64,000 nucleotides of DNA from Bradyrhizobium sp. MOS003 (GTDB lineage: Bacteria > Pseudomonadota > Alphaproteobacteria > Rhizobiales > Xanthobacteraceae). Positions 17,795 through 25,531 of the stretch are shown here, in pieces. Each line of letters opens with the position of its first letter. Within the stretch, counting starts at the first letter, position 1. Position numbers and translations under genes: made by a program. The notes below the pieces were generated by a model that ran no database searches, was not told the DNA's origin, and was given only the letters and a program-made list of their open reading frames with translations. The stretch covers positions 611,501 through 675,500 of the forward strand of contig NZ_PYFW01000002.1 in the NCBI RefSeq assembly GCF_003020125.1. The letters are read 5' to 3'.

Positions 17795-20700
17795 ATGAAT
17801 TCGCGCGTATCGTGGAGTGTTGACGGCATCGATCCATCCGTCAGGGAGCGGGCCGAAGCTGCTGCGCGTCGTGCCGGCATGTCACTCAACGATTGGCTGA
17901 ACTCCACCCTCGGCGAGACCGCTCCCCCCAACTTTCGCGAACCTTACGACCAGCGCCCGCAGGCTCCGCCCGCTCCGAGCCAGGAGAGCCGCGAAGTCGC
18001 CGACATCCACCAGCGGCTCGACGCGATCACCCAGCAGATCGAACGGATTTCCAAGCCCGTGCAGCGCAGGGATACTCCACGACAGGATTCGTCGCGGCAG
18101 GACCCTACGCGGCCTGACGGCGCGCGCGAGCAAGGCGTTGCGCGCCAGCTCAACGATGCGATTTCGCGGCTCGATGCACGGCTGTCGCAAATCTCAAGGC
18201 CGCAGCAGCCTCAACCGCAGCTGCCCCCGGCTCCGCGCCCGGCGCCGGCCGACGCGCGCCAGCGCCAAGCCGATGCGGTCGAGCGTGCGGCAGCGCAGGT
18301 CTATCGCAACGCCCCGCCCCTGAGCCCCGCTTCGTTCGACGTCGCCGTCGCCGAGATCACCGCGCGACAGAGCGAGCTCGACGGCTTCACGCCGCGGCAA
18401 ATGCCGCCGCGTGCCGCGCCCTCGATCGCGCCCAATGCCGCTCCCTGGGCCGCTCCAGTCGCACCTCCGATGGCGCCACCCGCGCCTGCCTATGCTCCGC
18501 CGCCACCGCAGCCGGGGCCGGATTTTTCCGCGCTCGAGCGCCATCTGCTCAAGATCACGAGCCAGATCGAGTCGCTGCAGCGCCCCGACAATACCGAGCA
18601 GGCGATCAATGCGTTCCGCAGCGAGCTTGCCGAGATCCGCAACGCCATCACCGAGGCGATGCCGCGGCGCGCGATCGAGTCGATCGAGAACGAGATCCGT
18701 TCGCTGCACCGGCGGATCGACGAGACGCGTTCCAACGGCACCGACGGCCAGGTGCTGTCAGGCATCGAGCACGCGCTGTCCGACATCAAGCAGGTGCTGC
18801 GCACGCTGACGCCGGCGGAGCAGCTCACCGGCTATGACGAGGCGATCCGCAATCTCGGCGCCAAGCTCGACCTGATCCTGCGCGCCAATGACGATCCCTC
18901 GACGGTGCATCAGCTCGAAAGCGCGATCGCAGCGCTGCGCGGCATCGTCTCCAACGTCGCCTCCAATGAAGCGCTGGCACGCCTGTCCGAAGACGTACAG
19001 CTGCTATCGTCCAAGGTCGACCAGGTCACCCGCGCCTCCGGCCAGGGCGACAGCTTTGCGGTGCTGGAGCAGCGCATCGCGGCGCTCACCGCGGCGCTGG
19101 AAACGCGCGAGCGGCCGCAAGCCACCGAGAGCACCGAGCACCTGGAATCCGCGATCCGCGCGCTGTCGGACCGTTTCGACCGCATGCAGGTCGGCAACGA
19201 TTCGGCCTCGACCTTTGCCCATCTCGAACAGCGCGTCTCGTATCTGCTGGAGCGGATCGAAGCCGCCGCCGATCCGCGCAACGGCAATTTGAGCCGCGTC
19301 GAGGACGGCCTGCACGACATCCTCAGGCACCTCGAGCGGCAGCAGGCGACCTATTCCGCGCTGGCCGAGAGCCGCAGCTCCGCGGCCCCGGCCGATTCCG
19401 GAGTGGTCGATCTGGTCAGGCGCGAGCTGTCCGACATCCGCTTCAGCCAGACCGAGACCAACCGCAGCACCCAGGACTCGCTCGACGCCGTCCACAGCGC
19501 GCTCGGCCATGTCGTCGACCGCCTCTCGATGATCGAGGGCGATCTGCGCGCGGTGCGCACCGCGCCGCCGGCCCCTGCGCCGATGCCGATGGCCGCGCCC
19601 ATGGAGCCCGCTCCGCCGATGGCGCGTGAGCCGCGGCCGCAAGCCCAGCAGCCGAAATACGATCCCAAGCCCGAGCTGCCGAACCCCGCCGCGCAGCAAC
19701 ACGGCCAAAGCGCCTTCGCCCAAGCCGCCTTTTCCGCCGCGCCGCGTGAATTCCATGCCCCTGCCCCTGTCGCGCCGCCGCCGGTGCCATCGGCACCACC
19801 GGTGCCGCCGCGCGCGATCAGCGAGATCCTGGAACCGCACACGGTGCCCACGCGCGCCGCGCTCGCGCCGGAATTGCCGCCGGATCATCCGCTCGAGCCG
19901 GGCACACGGCCCGGTGGGCGGGTTGCCACGCCCTCGGAACGCATCGCCGCCTCCGAAAGCGCGATCAGCGACATTCCCGCCGCTGCGAAAGAGCCGGTGT
20001 CGTCGTCGAGCTTCATCGCGGCCGCCCGCCGCGCCGCTCAAGCCGCCGCCGCTCAGCCGGAAGCGCCGGCGCGCGGTGCCAAGGGTACCAAGGGTGGTGC
20101 GAAGGCCGGGGCCGATCGCGCCAAGGACAAGGACGGCAGCTCGACCATCACCTCGAAGATCCGCTCGCTGCTGGTCGGCGCGAGCGTGGTCGTCATCGTG
20201 CTCGGCACCTTCAAGATGGCGATGAACCTGCTCGAGGGCGGCCCGTCGCCGGCGCCGCAGGCCATGGACAATACGTTGAGCCAGCCGGCGCCGCAGGCCC
20301 CGCCGCCGCCGGTGATCGAGAACAAGCCGGCCACGCCCGAGCAGGTCACGCCGTCGATGACCTCGCCGACGCCGATCGGACGGCAATCCCAGAACAACGC
20401 CGCGCCGGCAGCTGCTGCGCCCGGCCCGGCCAACTCGGCCTCGGTTGAAATTCCCCCGGCGCCCGCCGCAGCCGTGCCGCCGCCTGCCGCGAGCAGCGAC
20501 GTCACCGGCGCGCTGTCGGGCACGAGCCGCGCCAAGCTCGGCATGATCCAGGTGCCGCCGAGCGAAAAACTGCCTGACGGGATCGGCGGCCCGCTGCTGC
20601 GCACCGCCGCGATGAAGGGCGATGCGACCGCGGCCTACGAGATCGGCCTGCGCTTTGCCGAAGGCAAGGGTGTTGCCACGAATTACGACGAAGCGGCCAA

Positions 20701-21277
20701 ATGGTACGACCGCGCGGCGCAGGCCGGCGTGATCCCCGCGACCTTCCGCCTCGGCACGCTCTACGAGAAGGGCCTCGGCGTGAAGAAGGACGCCGACATC
20801 GCCCGCCGCTACTACACCCAGGCCGCCGAGCGCGGCAACGCCAAGGCGATGCACAATCTCGCGGTGCTCGACGCCGACGGCGGCGGACGCGGCGCCAACT
20901 ACAAGAGCGCGGCAATGTGGTTCCGCAAAGCCGCCGATCGCGGCGTCGCCGACAGCCAGTTCAACCTCGGCATCCTCTATGCCCGCGGCATCGGCGTCGA
21001 ACAGAACCTCGCCGAATCCTACAAATGGTTCAGCCTCGCCGCCGCTCAGGGCGACACCGACGCATCCGGCAAGCGCGACGACGTCGCCAAGCGCCTCGAC
21101 CCGCAATCGCTCGCGGCCGCCAAGCTCGCGATCCAGACCTTCAGCGCCGAGCCGCAGCCCGACGACGCGGTCAACGTTACGGCTCCGAACGGCGGCTGGG
21201 ACAGTGCGCCGCAGGCAAGCGCCAAGCCCGCGCCGAAGCCGGTCGCGGCCAAGCGCTCGGCCTCCGCGGCGCATTGA
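17795..21277 (+). CDS. podJ: PodJ-like polar localization factor with coiled coils and Sel1 repeats
   Basis: 1160 residues from the ATG at 17795. An N-terminal helix (VDGIDPSVRERAEAAARRAGMSLNDWLN) is the start seen in PodJ-type proteins. A long Pro/Ala/Gln-rich and coiled-coil region follows (about 50-620, with repeated LE-x2-I-x2-L patterns). There is a single transmembrane helix near 792-812 (LVGASVVVIVLGTF). After a Pro-rich linker, four or five Sel1/TPR-like repeats occupy about 934-1110 (YEIGLRFAEGKGV, FRLGTLYEKGLGV, NLGILYARGIGV). In Caulobacter PodJ organises one cell pole, with coiled coils in the cytoplasm and Sel1 repeats in the periplasm; the same topology is expected here. Homology by architecture; the symbol is tentative. 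Confidence 0.8.
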   Translation: MNSRVSWSVDGIDPSVRERAEAAARRAGMSLNDWLNSTLGETAPPNFREPYDQRPQAPPAPSQESREVADIHQRLDAITQQIERISKPVQRRDTPRQDSSRQDPTRPDGAREQGVARQLNDAISRLDARLSQISRPQQPQPQLPPAPRPAPADARQRQADAVERAAAQVYRNAPPLSPASFDVAVAEITARQSELDGFTPRQMPPRAAPSIAPNAAPWAAPVAPPMAPPAPAYAPPPPQPGPDFSALERHLLKITSQIESLQRPDNTEQAINAFRSELAEIRNAITEAMPRRAIESIENEIRSLHRRIDETRSNGTDGQVLSGIEHALSDIKQVLRTLTPAEQLTGYDEAIRNLGAKLDLILRANDDPSTVHQLESAIAALRGIVSNVASNEALARLSEDVQLLSSKVDQVTRASGQGDSFAVLEQRIAALTAALETRERPQATESTEHLESAIRALSDRFDRMQVGNDSASTFAHLEQRVSYLLERIEAAADPRNGNLSRVEDGLHDILRHLERQQATYSALAESRSSAAPADSGVVDLVRRELSDIRFSQTETNRSTQDSLDAVHSALGHVVDRLSMIEGDLRAVRTAPPAPAPMPMAAPMEPAPPMAREPRPQAQQPKYDPKPELPNPAAQQHGQSAFAQAAFSAAPREFHAPAPVAPPPVPSAPPVPPRAISEILEPHTVPTRAALAPELPPDHPLEPGTRPGGRVATPSERIAASESAISDIPAAAKEPVSSSSFIAAARRAAQAAAAQPEAPARGAKGTKGGAKAGADRAKDKDGSSTITSKIRSLLVGASVVVIVLGTFKMAMNLLEGGPSPAPQAMDNTLSQPAPQAPPPPVIENKPATPEQVTPSMTSPTPIGRQSQNNAAPAAAAPGPANSASVEIPPAPAAAVPPPAASSDVTGALSGTSRAKLGMIQVPPSEKLPDGIGGPLLRTAAMKGDATAAYEIGLRFAEGKGVATNYDEAAKWYDRAAQAGVIPATFRLGTLYEKGLGVKKDADIARRYYTQAAERGNAKAMHNLAVLDADGGGRGANYKSAAMWFRKAADRGVADSQFNLGILYARGIGVEQNLAESYKWFSLAAAQGDTDASGKRDDVAKRLDPQSLAAAKLAIQTFSAEPQPDDAVNVTAPNGGWDSAPQASAKPAPKPVAAKRSASAAH

Positions 21278-21321
21278 GGCGCTGGCATTTAGATCGAACC
21301 AAGTGAGCCACAAGCTCGGTG

Positions 21322-21466
21322 CACCTCTCCCGCTTGCGGGAGAGGTCGGCGCGTCCCGGGCGATGCGAAGCATCCTCCCGCGCGCCGGGTGAGGGTTCTA
21401 TCCTCTGGGGGATTGTCCCGTTGTGGAAATACCCTCTGCCCGACCCTCCCCCGCAAGCGGGGGAGC
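21322..21466. repeat. Palindromic intergenic repeat, family B, copy 1
   Basis: A 145-bp element: CTCTCCCGCTTGCGGGAGAG hairpin at the left, the segment GGTCGGCGCG with CGCGCCGGGTGAGGGTTCTA in the middle, and CCCTCCCCCGCAAGCGGGGGAG at the right. The same ordered blocks occur at 56219-56344. It occupies most of the 368-bp gap between podJ and the TauE-type gene. The remaining bases to 21645 show no gene. Confidence 0.85.
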
Positions 21467-21645
21467 GAGCGCACCTGCGATGACGCCAAGCTTCATCGCA
21501 CTCTCCTCTTCACCCATTCACCACGCCCGAAATTCCGGGTCCCTCCCCGCTCCAAATTCCGCTATTGAGAGACGCGGCAATCGTTCCGACCTTCCGGCGG
21601 GCGTTGCGCGACAATCGATCAGTCTCGCCGGAGCGTGGTCCTTCG

Positions 21646-22563
21646 ATGCAGCTCTACCTTCCGATCGCCGATCTTCCCGTCAACGTCTTCCTGGTGCTGG
21701 CGATGGGCGCCGCGGTCGGCTTCGTCTCGGGCATGTTCGGGATCGGCGGCGGCTTCCTGATGACGCCGCTGCTGATCTTCATCGGCATCACGCCGGCGGT
21801 GGCGGTCGCCTCGGTCGCGAGCCATATCGCAGCTTCCTCGTTTTCCGGCGCGCTGTCCTACTGGCGGCGGCGTGCGATCGATCCGGCGCTGGCGGGCGTG
21901 TTGCTCTGCGGCGGCGTCACCGGCACGGCGCTCGGGGTGTGGACCTTCACGCAGCTGCGCGCGCTCGGTCAGCTCGACCTGATGATCGCGCTCTCCTACG
22001 TCGTGCTGCTTACCACGGTCGGCAGCCTGATGTTCTCGGAAGGGCTGCGCGCCCTGATGCGAACCCGGCGCGGCGCGCTGCCGCCGCGCCGCACGCACAA
22101 CTGGATCCACGGCCTGCCGCTGAAGATGCGGTTCAAGCGCTCGAAGATCTATCTGTCGGTCATCCCCGTGGTGGTCGTCGGCATTATGATAGGCTTCATC
22201 GGCGCCATCATGGGCATCGGCGGCGGCTTCATCCTGGTGCCGATCATGATCTATCTCTTGCGGGTGCCGACCTCGACGGTGATCGGGACCTCGATGGTGC
22301 TGACGCTGGTCACGATGCTGTTCGCGACCATGCTGCATGCGGTGACCAATCATCTCGTCGACGCGGTGCTGGCACTGATCCTGATGGTCGGCGGCGTCAC
22401 CGGCGCGCAGTTCGGCGTCCGCGCCGGGCAGAAGATCCGCGGCGAGCAGCTACGGCTGCTGCTCGGCCTTCTGATCCTCTCGGTCGGAATCCGCTTCGCG
22501 GTCGAGCTGGTGATCCAGCCCGCGGACCTCTTCACCATCCGCGAGGTAGGGGGCAGCAGCTGA
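21646..22563 (+). CDS. TauE/SafE-family membrane permease
   Basis: 305 residues from the ATG at 21646; the frame runs upstream without sense. About eight hydrophobic helices. Both duplicated signature loops are present: GFVSGMFGIGGGFLMTPLL near the start and GFIGAIMGIGGGFILVPIM in the middle. The family exports or imports sulfite, sulfonates or other small anions. The stop overlaps the start of the TIGR02186 gene by one base, so the two are co-translated. Substrate cannot be read from sequence. Confidence 0.92.
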   Translation: MQLYLPIADLPVNVFLVLAMGAAVGFVSGMFGIGGGFLMTPLLIFIGITPAVAVASVASHIAASSFSGALSYWRRRAIDPALAGVLLCGGVTGTALGVWTFTQLRALGQLDLMIALSYVVLLTTVGSLMFSEGLRALMRTRRGALPPRRTHNWIHGLPLKMRFKRSKIYLSVIPVVVVGIMIGFIGAIMGIGGGFILVPIMIYLLRVPTSTVIGTSMVLTLVTMLFATMLHAVTNHLVDAVLALILMVGGVTGAQFGVRAGQKIRGEQLRLLLGLLILSVGIRFAVELVIQPADLFTIREVGGSS

Positions 22564-23330
22564 TGCGCACGCTCGTCGCAGCGCTTCTCATCCTCATGCT
22601 CGGCTCGGTGGCGCGGGCCGAGCGGCTGATCGTGTCGGTTTCCAACCACCGCGTCACCGTGACTCCGAACTATTCGGGCGAGGAGCTGGTGCTGTTCGGC
22701 TCGGTCGAGAAGGACGCGACGACGCCCGCCGATCGCACCGCCTACGATCTGGTCGTCACCGTGATGGGCCCGCGCGCCGACATGGTGACGCGGCGCAAGG
22801 AACGCACCTTCGGCATCTGGATCAACACCGATTATCGCCAGTTCCTGCAGGTGCCGAGCTATCTGGCACTGTTCGCCAACCGCCCCTTCGACGCGGTCAC
22901 CTCGCCCGAGATCGCGCGGCGCCAGCAGGTTGGGTTGAACAACGTGCTGCTCACGCAGAGGGTCAGCGGCGACTTTGCCGACGTGGTGCCGAACGACGCA
23001 TTCCGCTCGGCCTTCATCCGCCTGCGCACCCAGCGCGGGCTCTATCGCGAGGATCCGAGCGCGGTTACGTTCCTGACGCCGACCCTGTTCCGCACCGGAA
23101 TCCCGCTGCCGGCGGAGGTGCCGATCGGCACCTACGAAGTCGAGATCAGACTGTTTGCGAACGGCGCGTTCATCGGCAAGACCGAGACCGCGTTCGAGAT
23201 CGTCAAGGTCGGCTTCGAGCAGTTCGTCGCCACCACCGCGGGGCAGAACGGGCTGATCTACGGCCTCGTGACCGCCGCGATGGCGCTGATGACGGGATGG
23301 ATGGCGTCGATCGTGTTTCGGAAGGATTAG
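22563..23330 (+). CDS. TIGR02186-family transmembrane protein
   Basis: 255 residues starting at the ATG that overlaps the permease stop (TGATG, 22561-22565). Signal peptide MRTLVAALLILMLGSVARA, an extracytoplasmic beta-rich domain (SVSNHRVTVTPNYSGEELVLFGSVEKD; GPRADMVTRRKERTFGIWIN) and one C-terminal transmembrane helix (GLIYGLVTAAMALMTGWMASIVF). This alphaproteobacterial family repeatedly accompanies TauE/SafE permeases, so it is probably an accessory subunit facing the periplasm. Its biochemical role is unknown. Confidence 0.85.
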   Translation: MRTLVAALLILMLGSVARAERLIVSVSNHRVTVTPNYSGEELVLFGSVEKDATTPADRTAYDLVVTVMGPRADMVTRRKERTFGIWINTDYRQFLQVPSYLALFANRPFDAVTSPEIARRQQVGLNNVLLTQRVSGDFADVVPNDAFRSAFIRLRTQRGLYREDPSAVTFLTPTLFRTGIPLPAEVPIGTYEVEIRLFANGAFIGKTETAFEIVKVGFEQFVATTAGQNGLIYGLVTAAMALMTGWMASIVFRKD

Positions 23331-23335
23331 CCGTC

Positions 23336-23443
23336 GTCATTCCGGGGCGCGCGCGGCGCGAACCGCACCTGAGAATCCATTCATCCGCGGAGTTGGTGCC
23401 CGATGGATTCCGGGCTCGAGGCTTCGCCTCGCCCCGGAATGAC
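23336..23443. repeat. Palindromic intergenic repeat, family C
   Basis: Perfect 13-bp arms GTCATTCCGGGGC (23336-23348) and GCCCCGGAATGAC (23431-23443) flank an inner pair ATCCATTCATCC / GATGGATTC. It fills the gap between two convergent genes, 5 bp after one stop and 5 bp after the other, a placement suited to a bidirectional terminator. The GTCATTCCGGGGC arm is a well-known intergenic repeat end in Bradyrhizobium-group genomes (recalled, not searched). Confidence 0.85.
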
Positions 23444-23448
23444 AGCTT

Positions 23449-24357
23449 CTAGGCGGCCACCTTCGCCGGCCGCGTCACCAGGTAGATGCCGAGCGCGACC
23501 GGGATGATGCCGAGCAGGTCGCGCGCCTCGACATGCTCACCGAGGACAAGATACGCGAACAGCATGCCGAGCGGCGGCATCAGGAAATGATAGGCGCTGG
23601 CGGCGGTGGCGCCGCACACTTTCAGGAGATGGAACCAGAGCCAATAGGCGAGGATCGAGCCGCCGAGCACGAGGAACGCAAAGGCGCCGATCAGCCCCGG
23701 CGTGAAGTCGATCGCGTGCACGTCGGCGAAGGTCAGCGCAACCGGCGTCAGCGCGAGGCCGGCAGCGAGGTTCTGCACGCCGTTGCCGATCCACAGCGAT
23801 CCCTTCGGCGCCAGCAGCTTGAACAGGATCGTCCCGGCGACGAGCGAGGCCAGCGAGGCCAGCGTGAAGACGATGCCGTGCAGGGAATCCGTGCCGACCG
23901 ACAGCCGATGCCAGACGATCAGCGTCACGCCGGTGATGCCGAGAAGCAGGCCGCCGGCCTTGCGCCAGGTCATGCCCTCGCCGAGCAGCAGCGCCGCGAG
24001 CGCCGCGGTGAAGACCGGGTTGGCCGAGACGATCAGGCCGCCGAGGCCGGCCGAGACCGATTGCAGGCCGGTGTAGCCGAGGCCGAGATAGAGCGCGTTG
24101 TTGGCAATCCCGAGCACCGCGAAGATCGCCGCATCGCGCCACGACAACGACCAATCGCCGCGGATCAGCGTGGCGCCCAGGATCAAGATGCCGGCGAGCG
24201 AGAAGCGCGCCGCGAGCAGGATCAGCGGCGGGCAATGGGTGACGCCGATCTTGCCGGCGACGAAGGCGTAGCTCCAGAGCAGGCAGAACAGGCCGATGGC
24301 GAGCGGCAACGTGTTGAAGCGGGTGCGGGGGGCCGAAATCGAGGGGGCGAGCGACAT
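23449..24357 (-). CDS. EamA/DMT-family transporter
   Basis: 302 residues with ten predicted helices in two five-helix EamA halves (LPLAIGLFCLLWSYAFVAGKIG at the start; FAFLVLGGSILAYWLWFHLLKVCG and LMPPLGMLFAYLVLGEHVEARDLLG near the end). Family members export amino acids or metabolites; the substrate here is unknown. The start ATG has AGGAG 8 nt upstream. It is divergent from a LysR regulator with an inverted repeat between them (24397-24415), suggesting control by that regulator. Confidence 0.92.
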   Translation of the reverse strand: MSLAPSISAPRTRFNTLPLAIGLFCLLWSYAFVAGKIGVTHCPPLILLAARFSLAGILILGATLIRGDWSLSWRDAAIFAVLGIANNALYLGLGYTGLQSVSAGLGGLIVSANPVFTAALAALLLGEGMTWRKAGGLLLGITGVTLIVWHRLSVGTDSLHGIVFTLASLASLVAGTILFKLLAPKGSLWIGNGVQNLAAGLALTPVALTFADVHAIDFTPGLIGAFAFLVLGGSILAYWLWFHLLKVCGATAASAYHFLMPPLGMLFAYLVLGEHVEARDLLGIIPVALGIYLVTRPAKVAA

Positions 24358-24396
24358 GGGGCATTCTCCTGAGCCTCGATCTAGGGACCCGGCTTG

Positions 24397-24415
24397 TCAT
24401 TTGGAAATTAAATGA
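24397..24415. promoter_or_regulatory. Inverted repeat, probable LysR-type binding site
   Basis: TCATTT-N7-AAATGA (perfect 6-bp arms) contains the LysR T-N11-A signature and is the most AT-rich segment of the 96-bp divergent spacer. It lies 40 bp before the EamA start and 39 bp before the lysR start, where a shared regulator site would be expected. Confidence 0.65.
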
Positions 24416-24453
24416 TTAACTCATCGCCAGTTGATTTTCGAATGGAGGCCGCC

Positions 24454-25317
24454 ATGCTCGATCTCGAGCTGCTGCGCAGTTTCGTCTCGGTGGTCGAGGC
24501 CGGCGGCTTCACCCGCGCCGGCGAGCGCGTCCACCGCACGCAATCGACCGTCAGCCAGCAGATCAAGCGGCTGGAGGACGACGTCGGCCAGGTGCTGCTG
24601 CATCGCGACGGCAAGAACGTGCGCCCGACCGAGGCTGGCGAGCGGCTGCTGTCTTATGCGCGGCGGCTGCTCTCGCTCGCCGAGGAGGCGCGCGACGTGC
24701 TGCGCCAGCCGGACGGCGAAGGCGCGATCCGGCTCGGCATCCCCGAGGATTTCGCGGCGTACCGTCTGACCAAATTACTGGGGGCGTTCTCGCGCTCGCA
24801 TCCAGGCCTGCGGCTCGACGTGCGCGCCGACCAGAGCAAGCATCTGGCGCGCGATCTCGAACGCGGCGAGCTCGACCTTGCGCTGTTCAAGCGTGCGGCC
24901 GGCGAGAAGGGCGCGATCGCGGTTTGGCCGGAGCGCGTGCACTGGGTCACCAGCAAGAGCCATCCGGTCGATGTCCACGCCGCGTCCGTGCCGCTGATCG
25001 GCTTCCCGGCGGGCTGCCTCTACCGTGCCGGCGCCATCCACGCGCTGGAAAGCGTCGGCCGTGCCTGGCACATGGCCTATTCCTCGTCGAGCCTGTCAGG
25101 CATCCAGGCCGCGGTCGCCGCCGGCATGGGACTGAGCATCCTGTCGGAGATGTCGATCCAGTCCGACCACCGCGTGCTGACGGCGAAGGAGGGTTTTGCC
25201 CCGATCAACAAGACCGAGGTCGCACTGATGGCCTCGCCCGATGCGAGCCCGGCAACGCTGCGGCTTGCGGATCGCCTCGCCGAATTTTGCGATGCGGTGC
25301 AGGCCAAGGCAGCGTGA
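24454..25317 (+). CDS. LysR-family transcriptional regulator
   Basis: 287 residues from the ATG at 24454, picked because GGAGG is 6 nt upstream; two earlier in-frame ATGs (24412, 24442) lack this, and the first lies inside the probable operator. The N-terminal helix-turn-helix is LRSFVSVVEAGGFTRAGERVHRTQSTVSQQIKRLEDDVG, in usual LysR spacing. A periplasmic-binding-protein-like effector domain starts at about residue 90 (AIRLGIPEDFA). It likely regulates the divergent EamA exporter in response to its substrate. Confidence 0.93.
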   Translation: MLDLELLRSFVSVVEAGGFTRAGERVHRTQSTVSQQIKRLEDDVGQVLLHRDGKNVRPTEAGERLLSYARRLLSLAEEARDVLRQPDGEGAIRLGIPEDFAAYRLTKLLGAFSRSHPGLRLDVRADQSKHLARDLERGELDLALFKRAAGEKGAIAVWPERVHWVTSKSHPVDVHAASVPLIGFPAGCLYRAGAIHALESVGRAWHMAYSSSSLSGIQAAVAAGMGLSILSEMSIQSDHRVLTAKEGFAPINKTEVALMASPDASPATLRLADRLAEFCDAVQAKAA

Positions 25318-25531
25318 AGCCGCTCAGCAGTTTCACAGGCTTTTCCTCCACACTGATGGCTGAATTGATCGGCAATCTAGCGCCGAATCCCGGTTTCTCC
25401 GTGCTCGCCCGGGTTTCCAAATCGGCCCGTTCCTTGCATAAATTTACGACAGCGCAGTGCAAGGCCGCATCGGTGACAGTTCCGGTGCAGGGGCAAGACG
25501 CGTAAAGTTTAGTGGTGAGTTCGACCAGGAA

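Noticed and set aside
19004-21373. 789-codon minus-strand frame opposite the PodJ-like gene
   Set aside because: Low-complexity Arg/Gly translation, no ribosome site, fully explained by antisense of a GC-biased gene.
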